In this document: one piece after another, positions 50,329 through 57,764 of the stretch
Layout of the letters: every line of letters begins with the position of its first letter
Position numbering within the stretch: the first letter of the stretch is position 1
Assembly (NCBI GenBank): GCA_041906305.1
Contig: JAYRJL010000004.1
Location: forward strand, 389,316 to 453,315
Reading direction: 5' to 3'
Length of the DNA: 64,000 nt
Origin: SHVZ01 sp041906305
GTDB lineage: Bacteria > Pseudomonadota > Alphaproteobacteria > SHVZ01
Notes under the pieces: model-generated
The model's input: only the letters and a program-made list of their open reading frames with translations
Database searches by the model: none
Told to the model about the DNA's origin: nothing
Program-made: the position numbers and the translations under genes

Positions 50329-50409
50329 TGCGGCTCCGCAATCTATGTGCATAACGCGAATCGTGCAAGGAATTCCGAATCGACGATTCGCGATGCCAGA
50401 TTTTTCAGA

Positions 50410-50844
50410 TCATTGCGCGGAGGCGCTCGCCTTCTCCGGAATCATCCGATGAAGCAGCATCCCGCCGACCATGGCCAGGCAGAAGATCGCCGCCGAGGTG
50501 CCCGCGAAGCCGATCGAAGCGATCGCAGGCCCGGGACAGTAGCCGACCACCCCCCAGCCGACGCCGAACATCGCCGCTCCACCGAACAGTCGCGCATCGA
50601 CCTCCTTGGTCGGCGGCAGGGCGAACTGGGCGTCGTAGATCGGCGCCGCACGCTTGGTGACGAGGCCGTAGCCGATCGCCGTCACGCCGACGGCCCCGGC
50701 AAGCACGAAGACCAGGGTCGGATCCCAGGCGCCGCCGGTTATGTCGAGGAAGTCGATCACCCGCATCGGGTCGAGCATGCCGGATACCGTCAGGCCGAAG
50801 CCGAAGATCAGGCCGGCGATGCCGGCCGAAAAGACTTTCTTCAT
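50410..50844 (-). CDS. YeeE/YedE-family membrane protein (DUF6691 type)
   Basis: 144 residues with four hydrophobic segments. GLIFGFGLTVSGMLDPMRVIDFLD near residue 11 and VGWGVVGYCPGPAIASIGF near residue 95 are conserved in the DUF6691/YedE-like sulfur-transport group; the Cys in GYCPGP is the likely functional residue. It forms the second half of a split transporter with the neighbouring gene, a common pair (pmpA/pmpB style). Probably moves thiosulfate or another reduced sulfur compound (family-based). Confidence 0.87.
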   Translation of the reverse strand: MKKVFSAGIAGLIFGFGLTVSGMLDPMRVIDFLDITGGAWDPTLVFVLAGAVGVTAIGYGLVTKRAAPIYDAQFALPPTKEVDARLFGGAAMFGVGWGVVGYCPGPAIASIGFAGTSAAIFCLAMVGGMLLHRMIPEKASASAQ

Positions 50845-50847
50845 CGC

Positions 50848-51273
50848 TCAGCCTCCGGCGTGGCGGACGAGAAATACGGTCGCCATGGCAGCCGCGACGA
50901 AGGTGCAGACCGCGGCGAAGGACCTCGGGGACAATCGCGCGAGCCCGCACACGCCATGACCGCTGGTGCAGCCGTCCCCCAGCCTCGTGCCGACGCCGAC
51001 CAGCAGGCCCGCGACGATCACTTCCGGAAGCGGCGGCAGAACCGGGCGCGGCAAGGTCCCGCCGAAGAACGCAAAAATGACCGGCGCGAAGATCAGACCG
51101 ACGATGAAGGACGTCCGCCAGTCGCGCTCCGGCCCCGGGGCGGCGATCGCGCCGGACATGATGCCGGCGACGCCGGCGACCCGCCCGTTGAACATCAGCA
51201 GCATCGTTGCCGCGAGGCCGATCAGGGCGCCGCCGAGCAGCGCGGTGAACGGATCGTAGGTGGCGATCATCAT
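50848..51273 (-). CDS. YeeE/YedE-family membrane protein, first half of the pair
   Basis: 141 residues. LLGGALIGLAATMLLMFNGRVAGVAGI near residue 10 and GDGCTSGHGVCGLARLSPRS near residue 100 are signature regions of YeeE/YedE proteins; the two Cys in the latter are conserved in E. coli YeeE, which transports thiosulfate. Its partner follows after 3 nt. The start overlaps the GNAT gene by 4 nt, so the three are one transcript. The block lies between pcm and the NlpD-like gene, which are usually adjacent. Confidence 0.88.
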   Translation of the reverse strand: MMIATYDPFTALLGGALIGLAATMLLMFNGRVAGVAGIMSGAIAAPGPERDWRTSFIVGLIFAPVIFAFFGGTLPRPVLPPLPEVIVAGLLVGVGTRLGDGCTSGHGVCGLARLSPRSFAAVCTFVAAAMATVFLVRHAGG

Positions 51274-51845
51274 CCCTCTCCGGAATTTCGTCCTGCGAGA
51301 GTAGCGCGTTGCGGCTCGATGATCATGTAAAGGCAGCGCCCATCCGGCGTCTCGATCTCGCCGGCCCGGCGAAAGCCAGCCTTCTCGTATGTACGGATGG
51401 CCGCCGCGTTGTCCGGATCGGGATCGATATGCAGGCGGGCCGCATCCGGGAGCGACGCAAGATGCCGGATCGCGAGCCGGACGGCGCGCGAACCGAGGCC
51501 CTGGCCGATCCGCTCGGCCGGGCCGATGAAAAGGTCGAGACCGTAGGTCTCGCGCGGAAGCCCGTGCGCCGCCCAGAACTCGTCCGGGTTGGCGTGATAG
51601 GTCTGCAGGTAGCCGACCGGCCTGCCGGCCTCGACGATCAGGTAAGGGGCGACATGCGCCCTGGCGATATGCGAGGCGATCTCGGCGATCCCCTCGTCCG
51701 GCGGATTCCAGACATGCGCGAGATGCGGCTGGCCGAGCCAGTGGTGGATCAGCGGCAGGTCCGCCTCGGTCAGCGCGCGAAGGACGAGACCGTCGCCATC
51801 CTCGATCCGCGGCGCCCGGAAGCTATTTGCGGAAATGCCGCTCAT
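51270..51845 (-). CDS. GNAT acetyltransferase, AAC(6')-like
   Basis: 191 residues. VLRALTEADLPLIHHWLGQPHLAHVW at the start, the CoA loop RIGQGLGSRAVRLAIRHL near residue 111 and the tail IDPDPDNAAAIRTYEKAGFR match the GNAT subgroup that includes aminoglycoside 6'-N-acetyltransferases and siderophore acyltransferases. Resistance activity is not implied; many chromosomal members act on metabolites. It is located between the GFA gene and the YeeE/YedE pair; its start overlaps the apparent true end of the GFA gene. Confidence 0.87.
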   Translation of the reverse strand: MSGISANSFRAPRIEDGDGLVLRALTEADLPLIHHWLGQPHLAHVWNPPDEGIAEIASHIARAHVAPYLIVEAGRPVGYLQTYHANPDEFWAAHGLPRETYGLDLFIGPAERIGQGLGSRAVRLAIRHLASLPDAARLHIDPDPDNAAAIRTYEKAGFRRAGEIETPDGRCLYMIIEPQRATLAGRNSGEG

Positions 51846-52241
51846 GCTGCTCGACCAACGGTGTCAGCTCGGACCAGTCCGGCGCGAGCGCAGGAAGACG
51901 TGGCGGATCTTCAGGCTGTCGGCGCGGATCCAGCCCGGGTCGTCGAAGGCGCCTGCGGGCAACGTGCGGATGCCGGGCGCCATCTCCAGCGTGAAGCCGA
52001 GATTGGTGCCGCATCTGCCGCAGAACTCGACGTCGAGCCAGCGGCCGGACTCGTCCGAAACATGCCGATAGCGCGCGATCGTGTCGCCCGCGATCTCGAC
52101 CGTGTCGGCCTCGAAGACGACCTCGGTGCCGAACGCGGTGCCCGTTCGACGCTGGCACCACGTGCAATGGCAGATCGTGACGCGCAACGGATCGCCGGCC
52201 TTGAACCTCACCGCGCCACAGACGCAGCCGCCGGTGTGCAT
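51823..52241 (-). pseudogene. GFA-family (CENP-V) protein with apparent frameshift near its C-terminus
   Basis: The frame from ATG 52241 encodes HTGGCVCGAVRFK (zinc Cys), TICHCTWCQRRTG and VEFCGRCGTNLGF, the glutathione-dependent formaldehyde-activating (GFA/CENP-V) fold, and stops at 51864 after RHVFLRSRRTGPS. A one-base shift at about 51879-51883 continues as DWSELTPLVEQHERHFRK to a stop at 51823-51825, which looks like the natural ending of the family. The conserved zinc Cys residues are all upstream of the break. I mark the full span; the uninterrupted reading is 51864-52241 (125 residues). It could be a lesion or a sequence error. Overlaps the pcm stop by one base. Confidence 0.65.
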
Positions 52242-52885
52242 CAAGACGCCTGCGGCACCGCGCCCGAGACGAGCGGCACGAAGCGGACCTGGCCCATCCG
52301 CTCCTCGCGGAAATGCTGGCCCTCGCGCGTCACCTTGTAGATCCACTGGTCGGTGACGTTGGCGCCGATCGGAACGATCATGATGCCGCCGTCGTCGAGC
52401 TGGTCGGCGAGCATCGCCGGCATTTCGGTCGCCGCGGCGGTCACGAGGATGCGCGGGAACGGCGCCTGCTCGGGCCAGCCCCGGGTGCCGTCGGCACATT
52501 GCGCGGTCAGGTTATGGCATTTGAGCTCGGCGAGGCGGGCTTCCGCCTCGGCCAGCAGCTCGCGATGGCGCTCGATCGTATAGACGCGGCGGAAGAGCTG
52601 GCAGAGAACGGCAGTCTGGTAGCCCGACCCCGTGCCGATCTCGAGAACGCGGATGCGCTTGTCCGGGTCGACCAGCTGGGTCATCAGCCCGACGATCAGC
52701 GGCTGGCTGATGGTCTGGCTGCACGAGATCGGCAGCGCCGTGTTCTCGTAGGCCTGGTCCTGGAAGGCGTCGGGCACGAAGATCTCGCGCGGCACGCGCT
52801 CGATCGCGGAAAGGACCTTGGTATCGGTGACGCCGGCGCGACGAAGTTCCAGGACGAGCCGGATCTTGCGCGCCGCCTGTGTCAC
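52241..52885 (-). CDS. pcm: Protein-L-isoaspartate O-methyltransferase
   Basis: Repairs damaged proteins by methylating L-isoaspartyl residues. The 214-residue protein shows VPREIFVPDAFQDQAYENTALPI (substrate-binding start), RVLEIGTGSGYQTAVL near residue 78 (SAM motif I), and later AAATEMPAMLADQLDDGGIMIVPIG. Normal length. The ATG overlaps the surE stop by 4 nt. The order serS-surE-pcm is conserved in the class. Confidence 0.96.
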   Translation of the reverse strand: MTQAARKIRLVLELRRAGVTDTKVLSAIERVPREIFVPDAFQDQAYENTALPISCSQTISQPLIVGLMTQLVDPDKRIRVLEIGTGSGYQTAVLCQLFRRVYTIERHRELLAEAEARLAELKCHNLTAQCADGTRGWPEQAPFPRILVTAAATEMPAMLADQLDDGGIMIVPIGANVTDQWIYKVTREGQHFREERMGQVRFVPLVSGAVPQAS

Positions 52886-53673
52886 CCCAGCGCCTTCTTG
52901 AGCTTGGCCAGCGCCGGCTTGCTGGTCATGTTGATGCCGATCGGCGAGACCGAGATGTAGCCGGCCATGATCGTGGCGAGATCGGTGCCTTTCGCCGGCA
53001 CGCGCCCGGCCTTCGTGTCGCCGATCCAGAAATAGGGCACGCCGCGCGGATCGCGGCTTTGCACCATGGTGTCTCCGATCTTGCGCTTCCCCTGCTTCGC
53101 CGACCGGATGCCAAGCACCTTCTTCGGATCGGCCACGTGCGGAAAGTTCACGTTCATCAGCACGTCTTCCGGCCAGCCGATCTTGCAGAGCTTCCGGATG
53201 ACGTCAGCCGTGTGCAGCTCGGCCGTCGGCCAATGAGCCTTCTGCCCCCATGGCACCGACAGGCTGACGGCGATCGCCGGCACCCCGAGAAGCACCGCCT
53301 CCATCGCGGCCGCGACCGTGCCCGAGTAGTGCACGTCCTCGCCGAGATTGGCGCCGCGATTGATGCCGGAGAGCACCAGCGTCGGGCGCTCGTCCTTAAG
53401 CAGATGGTTGATCGCCAGCAGCACGCAGTCGGTCGGCGTGCCGTCGCAGGCGTAGCGGCGCTCGGAAACCTTCCGCATCCGGAGCGGCGAACGCAGGGTC
53501 AGCGAGTGGCCGGCGCCCGAGTTCTCGTGCTCGGGCGCCATCACCCAGACGTCCTTGCAGAGCTTCCGCGCCGCCTTCTCCAGGATCTTCAGGCCCGGCG
53601 CATGGATGCCGTCGTCGTTCGAGATCAGGATCCGCGCCTTCGACAGATCCATCGGGAAAGCGGACTTAGCCAT
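52882..53673 (-). CDS. surE: 5'/3'-nucleotidase SurE
   Basis: 263 residues. RILISNDDGIHAPGLKIL (metal DD near residue 16), LTLRSPLRMRK, VLSGINRGANLGEDVHYSGTVAAA (Asn ligand near 105) and the acidic-basic ISVSPIGINMT C-terminus identify the survival protein SurE, a metal-dependent nucleoside monophosphate phosphatase. I chose the ATG at 53673, overlapping serS by 8 nt; the ATG seven codons later is also possible. It partners pcm in stress survival. Confidence 0.95.
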   Translation of the reverse strand: MAKSAFPMDLSKARILISNDDGIHAPGLKILEKAARKLCKDVWVMAPEHENSGAGHSLTLRSPLRMRKVSERRYACDGTPTDCVLLAINHLLKDERPTLVLSGINRGANLGEDVHYSGTVAAAMEAVLLGVPAIAVSLSVPWGQKAHWPTAELHTADVIRKLCKIGWPEDVLMNVNFPHVADPKKVLGIRSAKQGKRKIGDTMVQSRDPRGVPYFWIGDTKAGRVPAKGTDLATIMAGYISVSPIGINMTSKPALAKLKKALG

Positions 53674-54943
53674 TGGCGCGGATCGTCTCCATCCCGCCGA
53701 GATAGGGGCGCAACGCCGGCGGCACGGTGACGGACCCATCCTCCTGCTGGTAGTTCTCGAGGATCGCGATCAGCGTGCGGCCGACGGCGAGGCCCGATCC
53801 GTTGAGCGTATGGACAAGGCGTGTCTGCTTGTCGCCCTGCCCCTTGAAGCGCGCCTTCATGCGCCGCGCCTGGAAGTCGCCGCAGTTCGAGCAGGAGGAG
53901 ATCTCGCGATACTTCTGCTGTCCCGGCAGCCAGACCTCGAGGTCGTAGGTCTTCTTCGAGGCGAAGCCCATGTCGCCGGTGCAGAGCAGCATGACGCGAT
54001 ACGGCAAGCCAAGGCGCTGAAGCACGGTCTCCGCCGCCTTGGTCATGCGCTCGTGCTCCTCCTCCGACTTGTCGGGATGCACGATCGACACCAGCTCGAC
54101 CTTGGGGAATTGATGCTGGCGCAGCATGCCGCGCGTGTCCTTCCCCGCAGCACCCGCCTCCGAGCGGAAGCACGGCGTGAAGGCGGTGAAGCGCAGCGGC
54201 AGGTCCTTCTCGTCGAGGATGCGGTCGGCGACGAGGTTGGTCAGCGGCACTTCGGCGGTCGGGATCAGCCAAAAGCCGTCGGTCGTGCGGAACATGTCCT
54301 CGGCCGCTTTCGGCAGGTTGCCGGTACCGTAGGGAACATGGTCGCGCACCAGCAGCGGCGGCGAGGTCTCCTCGTAGCCGAACTCGCCGGTGTGGATGTC
54401 GAGCATGAAGGCGGCGATCGCGCGCTCCATGCGGGCGAGATGCTTGCGCAGGATCGTGAAGCGCGAGCCGGAGAGCTTGGCCGCCGCCTCGAAGTCCATC
54501 ATGCCGAGCGCCTCGCCGATGTCGAAGTGCTCCTTCGGCTGGAAGGCGAAGTTCCTGCGCTCGCCGACGGTGCGGACGCAGGCATTGCCGTGCTCGTCCT
54601 TGCCGGCCGGCACGTCGTCTGCCGGGGTGTTCGGCAGGCTGGCCAGCAGCGTCTCGATCTCTTCGCCGGCCGACTTGTCCTCCGCCTCGAGGGCGGGGAC
54701 GCGTTCCTTGATCTGGGCGATCTCGGCCATCAGCGCGTCGGCGTTGCCGCCGTCGCGCTTGAGCTTGCCGATCTCCTTCGACGCCTCGTTGCGGCGGGCC
54801 TGCAGGGTCTGAAGCTCGGTCTGCGCCTTCCGGCGGCGCTCGTCGATGGCAAGCAGGCGCGACGACGACGCTTCGAGCCCACGGCGCTGGAGCGCCCGGT
54901 CGAAGGCGGCGGGGTCGTCGCGAAGCAGCTTGATGTCGAGCAT
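53666..54943 (-). CDS. serS: Seryl-tRNA synthetase
   Basis: 425 residues. The N-terminal antiparallel coiled coil (about 28-105) binds tRNA-Ser; the class II core has motif 2 CFRSEAGAAGKDTRGMLR near residue 255 and motif 3 GSGLAVGRTLIAILENYQ near 380. No insertions or missing residues are evident. A good promoter precedes it (54975-55003), suggesting that serS-surE-pcm form a transcript separate from tat. Confidence 0.97.
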   Translation of the reverse strand: MLDIKLLRDDPAAFDRALQRRGLEASSSRLLAIDERRRKAQTELQTLQARRNEASKEIGKLKRDGGNADALMAEIAQIKERVPALEAEDKSAGEEIETLLASLPNTPADDVPAGKDEHGNACVRTVGERRNFAFQPKEHFDIGEALGMMDFEAAAKLSGSRFTILRKHLARMERAIAAFMLDIHTGEFGYEETSPPLLVRDHVPYGTGNLPKAAEDMFRTTDGFWLIPTAEVPLTNLVADRILDEKDLPLRFTAFTPCFRSEAGAAGKDTRGMLRQHQFPKVELVSIVHPDKSEEEHERMTKAAETVLQRLGLPYRVMLLCTGDMGFASKKTYDLEVWLPGQQKYREISSCSNCGDFQARRMKARFKGQGDKQTRLVHTLNGSGLAVGRTLIAILENYQQEDGSVTVPPALRPYLGGMETIRANG

Positions 54944-54974
54944 GGCCTGGAAACCGTTGACGAATTGGGCGCTC

Positions 54975-55003
54975 GTTATAAGCGCCGGGCCGCAAACGGT
55001 CCA
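54975..55003 (-). promoter_or_regulatory. Promoter of the serS-surE-pcm operon
   Basis: On the minus strand TGGACC (54998-55003) and TATAAC (54975-54980) are 17 nt apart: 4/6 and 5/6 matches to the sigma-70 consensus. The start would be near 54968, about 25 nt before the serS ATG at 54943. It lies in the 68-nt gap after tatC, so serS need not rely on read-through. Confidence 0.55.
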
Positions 55004-55011
55004 GAAGGCTC

Positions 55012-55815
55012 CTACGTCGGCTCGGCGTTCTGGGCCGCCTCTTCCTCGGCCTCGCGCTGGGCCTTCTGCTTCTCGATCATGCGGGCGCAGACGATTGAGA
55101 TCTCGTAGAGGAGTACGATCGGGATCGCGAGCCCGACCTGGCTGATCACGTCAGGCGGGGTAAGGATCGCGGCGGCGACGAAGGCGAGCACGATCGCGTA
55201 GCGGCGCTTTTCGGCAAGGCCCTTGGCGGTGACCATGCCGACCCGGGCCATCAGGGTCAGCAGGACCGGCAGCTCGAAGGCGAGCCCGAAGGCGAAGATC
55301 AGCTGCATGACCAGCGACAGGTACTGGTCGACCTTGGCTTCCAGCTGGATCGGGAGCTCGCCGGGGCCGCCCGGGCTCTCGAACGAGAGGAAGAACTTCC
55401 AGGCCATCGGGATGATGAAATAGTAGACGAGCGCGCCGCCCATGAAGAACAGCACCGGCGTCGCCACCATGAACGGCAGGAAGGCCTTCCGCTCCTGGCG
55501 GTAGAGGCCGGGCGCGATGAACATCCAGATCTGGCCGGCGACGATCGGGAACGAGACGAAGGCGGCGGCGAAAAACGCGACCTTGAGGTAGGTGAAGAAC
55601 GCCTCGTGGAGCGCCGTGTAGATCAGGCGCCGGTTCTCGCCGTGGAAGGCCTCGGCCAGCGGGTGTGTCAGGAAGGCGAAGATGTGCTCGGCGACCGCGT
55701 AGCAGCCGATGAAGCAGATGATGAAGGCGATGAACGCCTTGATCATCCGCCCGCGCAGCTCGAGCAGATGGTCGAGCAACGGCATCTTCGAGTCGTCGAT
55801 GTCCTTGTCGCTCAT
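55012..55815 (-). CDS. tatC: Sec-independent protein translocase TatC
   Basis: Core receptor of the twin-arginine pathway. The 267-residue protein has six helices. MPLLDHLLELRGRMIKAF near residue 12 holds the conserved Glu-Leu-Arg of the signal-peptide site; the FLTHPL and EAFFTYLKVAFFAA segments and the MARVGMVTAKGLAEKRRYA loop are typical. The last 25 residues are a charged Ala/Glu/Gln-rich tail. It starts 4 nt after tatB in the same operon. Confidence 0.97.
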   Translation of the reverse strand: MSDKDIDDSKMPLLDHLLELRGRMIKAFIAFIICFIGCYAVAEHIFAFLTHPLAEAFHGENRRLIYTALHEAFFTYLKVAFFAAAFVSFPIVAGQIWMFIAPGLYRQERKAFLPFMVATPVLFFMGGALVYYFIIPMAWKFFLSFESPGGPGELPIQLEAKVDQYLSLVMQLIFAFGLAFELPVLLTLMARVGMVTAKGLAEKRRYAIVLAFVAAAILTPPDVISQVGLAIPIVLLYEISIVCARMIEKQKAQREAEEEAAQNAEPT

Positions 55816-55819
55816 CGGC

Positions 55820-56314
55820 TCAGGCGGCTGGCGGCTTGGAGGCGGGCGCGGCGGGCTCCGCCGGGGGCACCGTCTCCGCGCCGGGCGGCGGCACCGTCTC
55901 GGTCGGCGTGGCCGGGAGGGCCTGGGTTTCCACCGCCACGACCGGCGATGGCGGCCCGAGCGGCTCGGTGCTGCTGACCACGGGTTCAGCGAAGGTCTGC
56001 GGCGCCTGCAGCGCCGCCTCGATCTCGCCGGTCGGGTCGACCGACTTCTTGACGTCGCCGATCGCGTTGTCGGCGATCTTGGTCACGTCGTCGACGACGC
56101 TGGAAGCGGTCTGCTCCACCTGCTTGCGCACGTCGGCGAGCTCGGCCTCGCGCACCATCTCGTCGACGCCGCGCTGGAACTCACCCGCCATCTCGCGGGC
56201 CTTCTTGACCCACGAGGCAACGGTCTTGATCGCATTGGGCAGGTCCTTGGGCCCAATGACGACCACCGCCACCGCGGCGATCACCATGATTTCCTGCCAG
56301 CTGACGTCGAGCAT
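55820..56314 (-). CDS. tatB: Sec-independent protein translocase TatB
   Basis: 164 residues. MLDVSWQEIMVIAAVAVVVIGPKDLP starts with the short periplasmic end and the one membrane helix; the amphipathic helix VASWVKKAREMAGEFQRGVDEMVREAE follows. The remainder is a long flexible tail rich in Val, Thr, Glu and Pro, as is normal for alphaproteobacterial TatB. Located between tatA (44-nt gap) and tatC. Confidence 0.95.
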   Translation of the reverse strand: MLDVSWQEIMVIAAVAVVVIGPKDLPNAIKTVASWVKKAREMAGEFQRGVDEMVREAELADVRKQVEQTASSVVDDVTKIADNAIGDVKKSVDPTGEIEAALQAPQTFAEPVVSSTEPLGPPSPVVAVETQALPATPTETVPPPGAETVPPAEPAAPASKPPAA

Positions 56315-56358
56315 GCGTGGTCGGCCCCGCCCCTACTTTCGAGGCGAAGCCCTCCGGA

Positions 56359-56619
56359 TCAGGCGCGCGGGGTCTGCTGGGCGCCGGCGGCGGTCGTGGT
56401 CGCCTGCGGCTCGGCCGGCGCCTGGGCGTGGATCTGGCCGGCGGCCGGCTGCGGCTGAGCGTCCTTGTTCGCCTCGCCTTCCTCGTTGAGGCCCTTCTTG
56501 AACGACCTCAGACCCTTGCCGAAGTCGCCCATCAGCTTCGAGATCTTGCCGCCGCCGCCGAAGAGGATGAGGACGACGGCAAGGACGATCAGCCAGTGCC
56601 AGATGCTGAAGCTACCCAT
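56359..56619 (-). CDS. tatA: Sec-independent protein translocase TatA
   Basis: 86 residues. The N-terminal membrane helix (SIWHWLIVLAVVLILFGGGG) is followed by KISKLMGDFGKGLRSFKKGL, the TatA amphipathic helix with the FGKGL motif. The C-terminal 40 residues are unstructured (Ala, Gln, Pro). TatA forms the pore for folded proteins with twin-arginine signals. First gene of tatABC; in relatives it directly follows scpB, but here an ABC transporter intervenes. Confidence 0.96.
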   Translation of the reverse strand: MGSFSIWHWLIVLAVVLILFGGGGKISKLMGDFGKGLRSFKKGLNEEGEANKDAQPQPAAGQIHAQAPAEPQATTTAAGAQQTPRA

Positions 56620-56723
56620 GGAAAATGCTCCTGTTCCCTGCCGTGCCCTAACGCGCGCGGATCATGACAAACGCATCACGCGCCAGCAACGGCCGGCGTT
56701 CTCCCCTTGGATACTAAGTAGCC

Positions 56724-57764
56724 TCAGTCGGCCGGAAATACAAACGCCTGGGCCGGATCGAGCGCGATTGTGACGGGCGTGCCGGGGGCCGGCTGGTGCA
56801 ATCCCCAGATCCGGGCACGCAACCTCTGGCCGTTGTCGAGCGCCAATACCAGCCGGGTCGAGCGCCCGAGAGGATGGGCACTGACGACCCGCGCCGGAAA
56901 ACCGCCATCGGCGCGCAGGTCCACCCGGAGCGCCTCGGGCCGGAGTGCCACCTCGACCGCGCTCCCTTCCGGTAATCCGGTAGGCACCGGTCCCAGGCAG
57001 GTCTCGACCCGCCCGCTTCGGGCCTTTCCCGACAACCGGTTCACCTCGCCGAAGAAGGCGGCGACGAACAGGGAGGACGGGTGCCGGTAGAGATCGATCG
57101 GCGATCCTTCCTGGACGATCCCTCCCGACCGCATCACGACGATGCGGTCGGCCATGAACATCGCCTCCTCGGCATCGTGGGTAACCATCAGGGTCGCGGT
57201 GCCGCTCTTGCGGAGCGCCTCCAGGGTCACGTCCCTCACCTGCTCGCGAAGGCGCGTGTCGAGGCCGGAAAAGGGCTCGTCGAGCAGCAGCAGCCGTGGC
57301 TTCGGCGCCAGCGCGCGGGCAAGCGCGACGCGCTGCTGCTCGCCGCCGGACAGCATGTGGGGATAGGCCTGCTCGGCATGGGCGAGGCCGACATCACCCA
57401 GCGCCGCCATGATCTCGGCACGCCGCTCGCGGGCATCGTTCGACCGCAGCCCAAAGCCGACGTTGTTGCAGATGGTGAGATGCGGGAAGAGCGCAAAGTC
57501 CTGGAAGACCAGCCCGACGTGTCGGCTCTCGGGCGGGACGTGGCGACCCGGCGCGCCCACGACGTCGCCGCCGATCGCGACCGTGCCCGCCTGCATCTCC
57601 TCGAGACCCGCGGACAGGCGGAGGACGGTGCTCTTGCCGCAGCCCGACGGGCCCAGAAGGCAGACCACCTCGCCCGGAGCCACCGACAGCGAGAGATCCG
57701 CGACGGCGCGAACCTTGCCGTAGTCGTGGGTGACGCGGTCGAGCGAGAGCGCCGGTGTCGTCAC
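56724..57764 (-). CDS. ABC transporter ATPase, iron(III)-type (FbpC-like)
   Basis: 346 residues. Walker A GPSGCGKST near residue 38, signature LSGGEQQRVALARAL near 139, Walker B LLLLDEPFSGLD near 160 and the switch His in MVTHDAEEA near 195 are complete. The C-terminal beta-barrel (about 240-346) is the TOBE-type regulatory domain of the FbpC/PotA/CysA subclass. With its two-module permease partner (4-nt overlap) it suggests import of iron(III); spermidine/putrescine or thiamine remain possible. No substrate-binding protein gene is adjacent. Confidence 0.92.
   Translation of the reverse strand: MTTPALSLDRVTHDYGKVRAVADLSLSVAPGEVVCLLGPSGCGKSTVLRLSAGLEEMQAGTVAIGGDVVGAPGRHVPPESRHVGLVFQDFALFPHLTICNNVGFGLRSNDARERRAEIMAALGDVGLAHAEQAYPHMLSGGEQQRVALARALAPKPRLLLLDEPFSGLDTRLREQVRDVTLEALRKSGTATLMVTHDAEEAMFMADRIVVMRSGGIVQEGSPIDLYRHPSSLFVAAFFGEVNRLSGKARSGRVETCLGPVPTGLPEGSAVEVALRPEALRVDLRADGGFPARVVSAHPLGRSTRLVLALDNGQRLRARIWGLHQPAPGTPVTIALDPAQAFVFPAD

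Noticed and set aside
51270..51845. Aminoglycoside resistance gene
   Set aside because: The GNAT resembles AAC(6') enzymes in layout, but it is chromosomal, between metabolic genes, and the similarity seen by eye cannot separate resistance enzymes from metabolite acetyltransferases.
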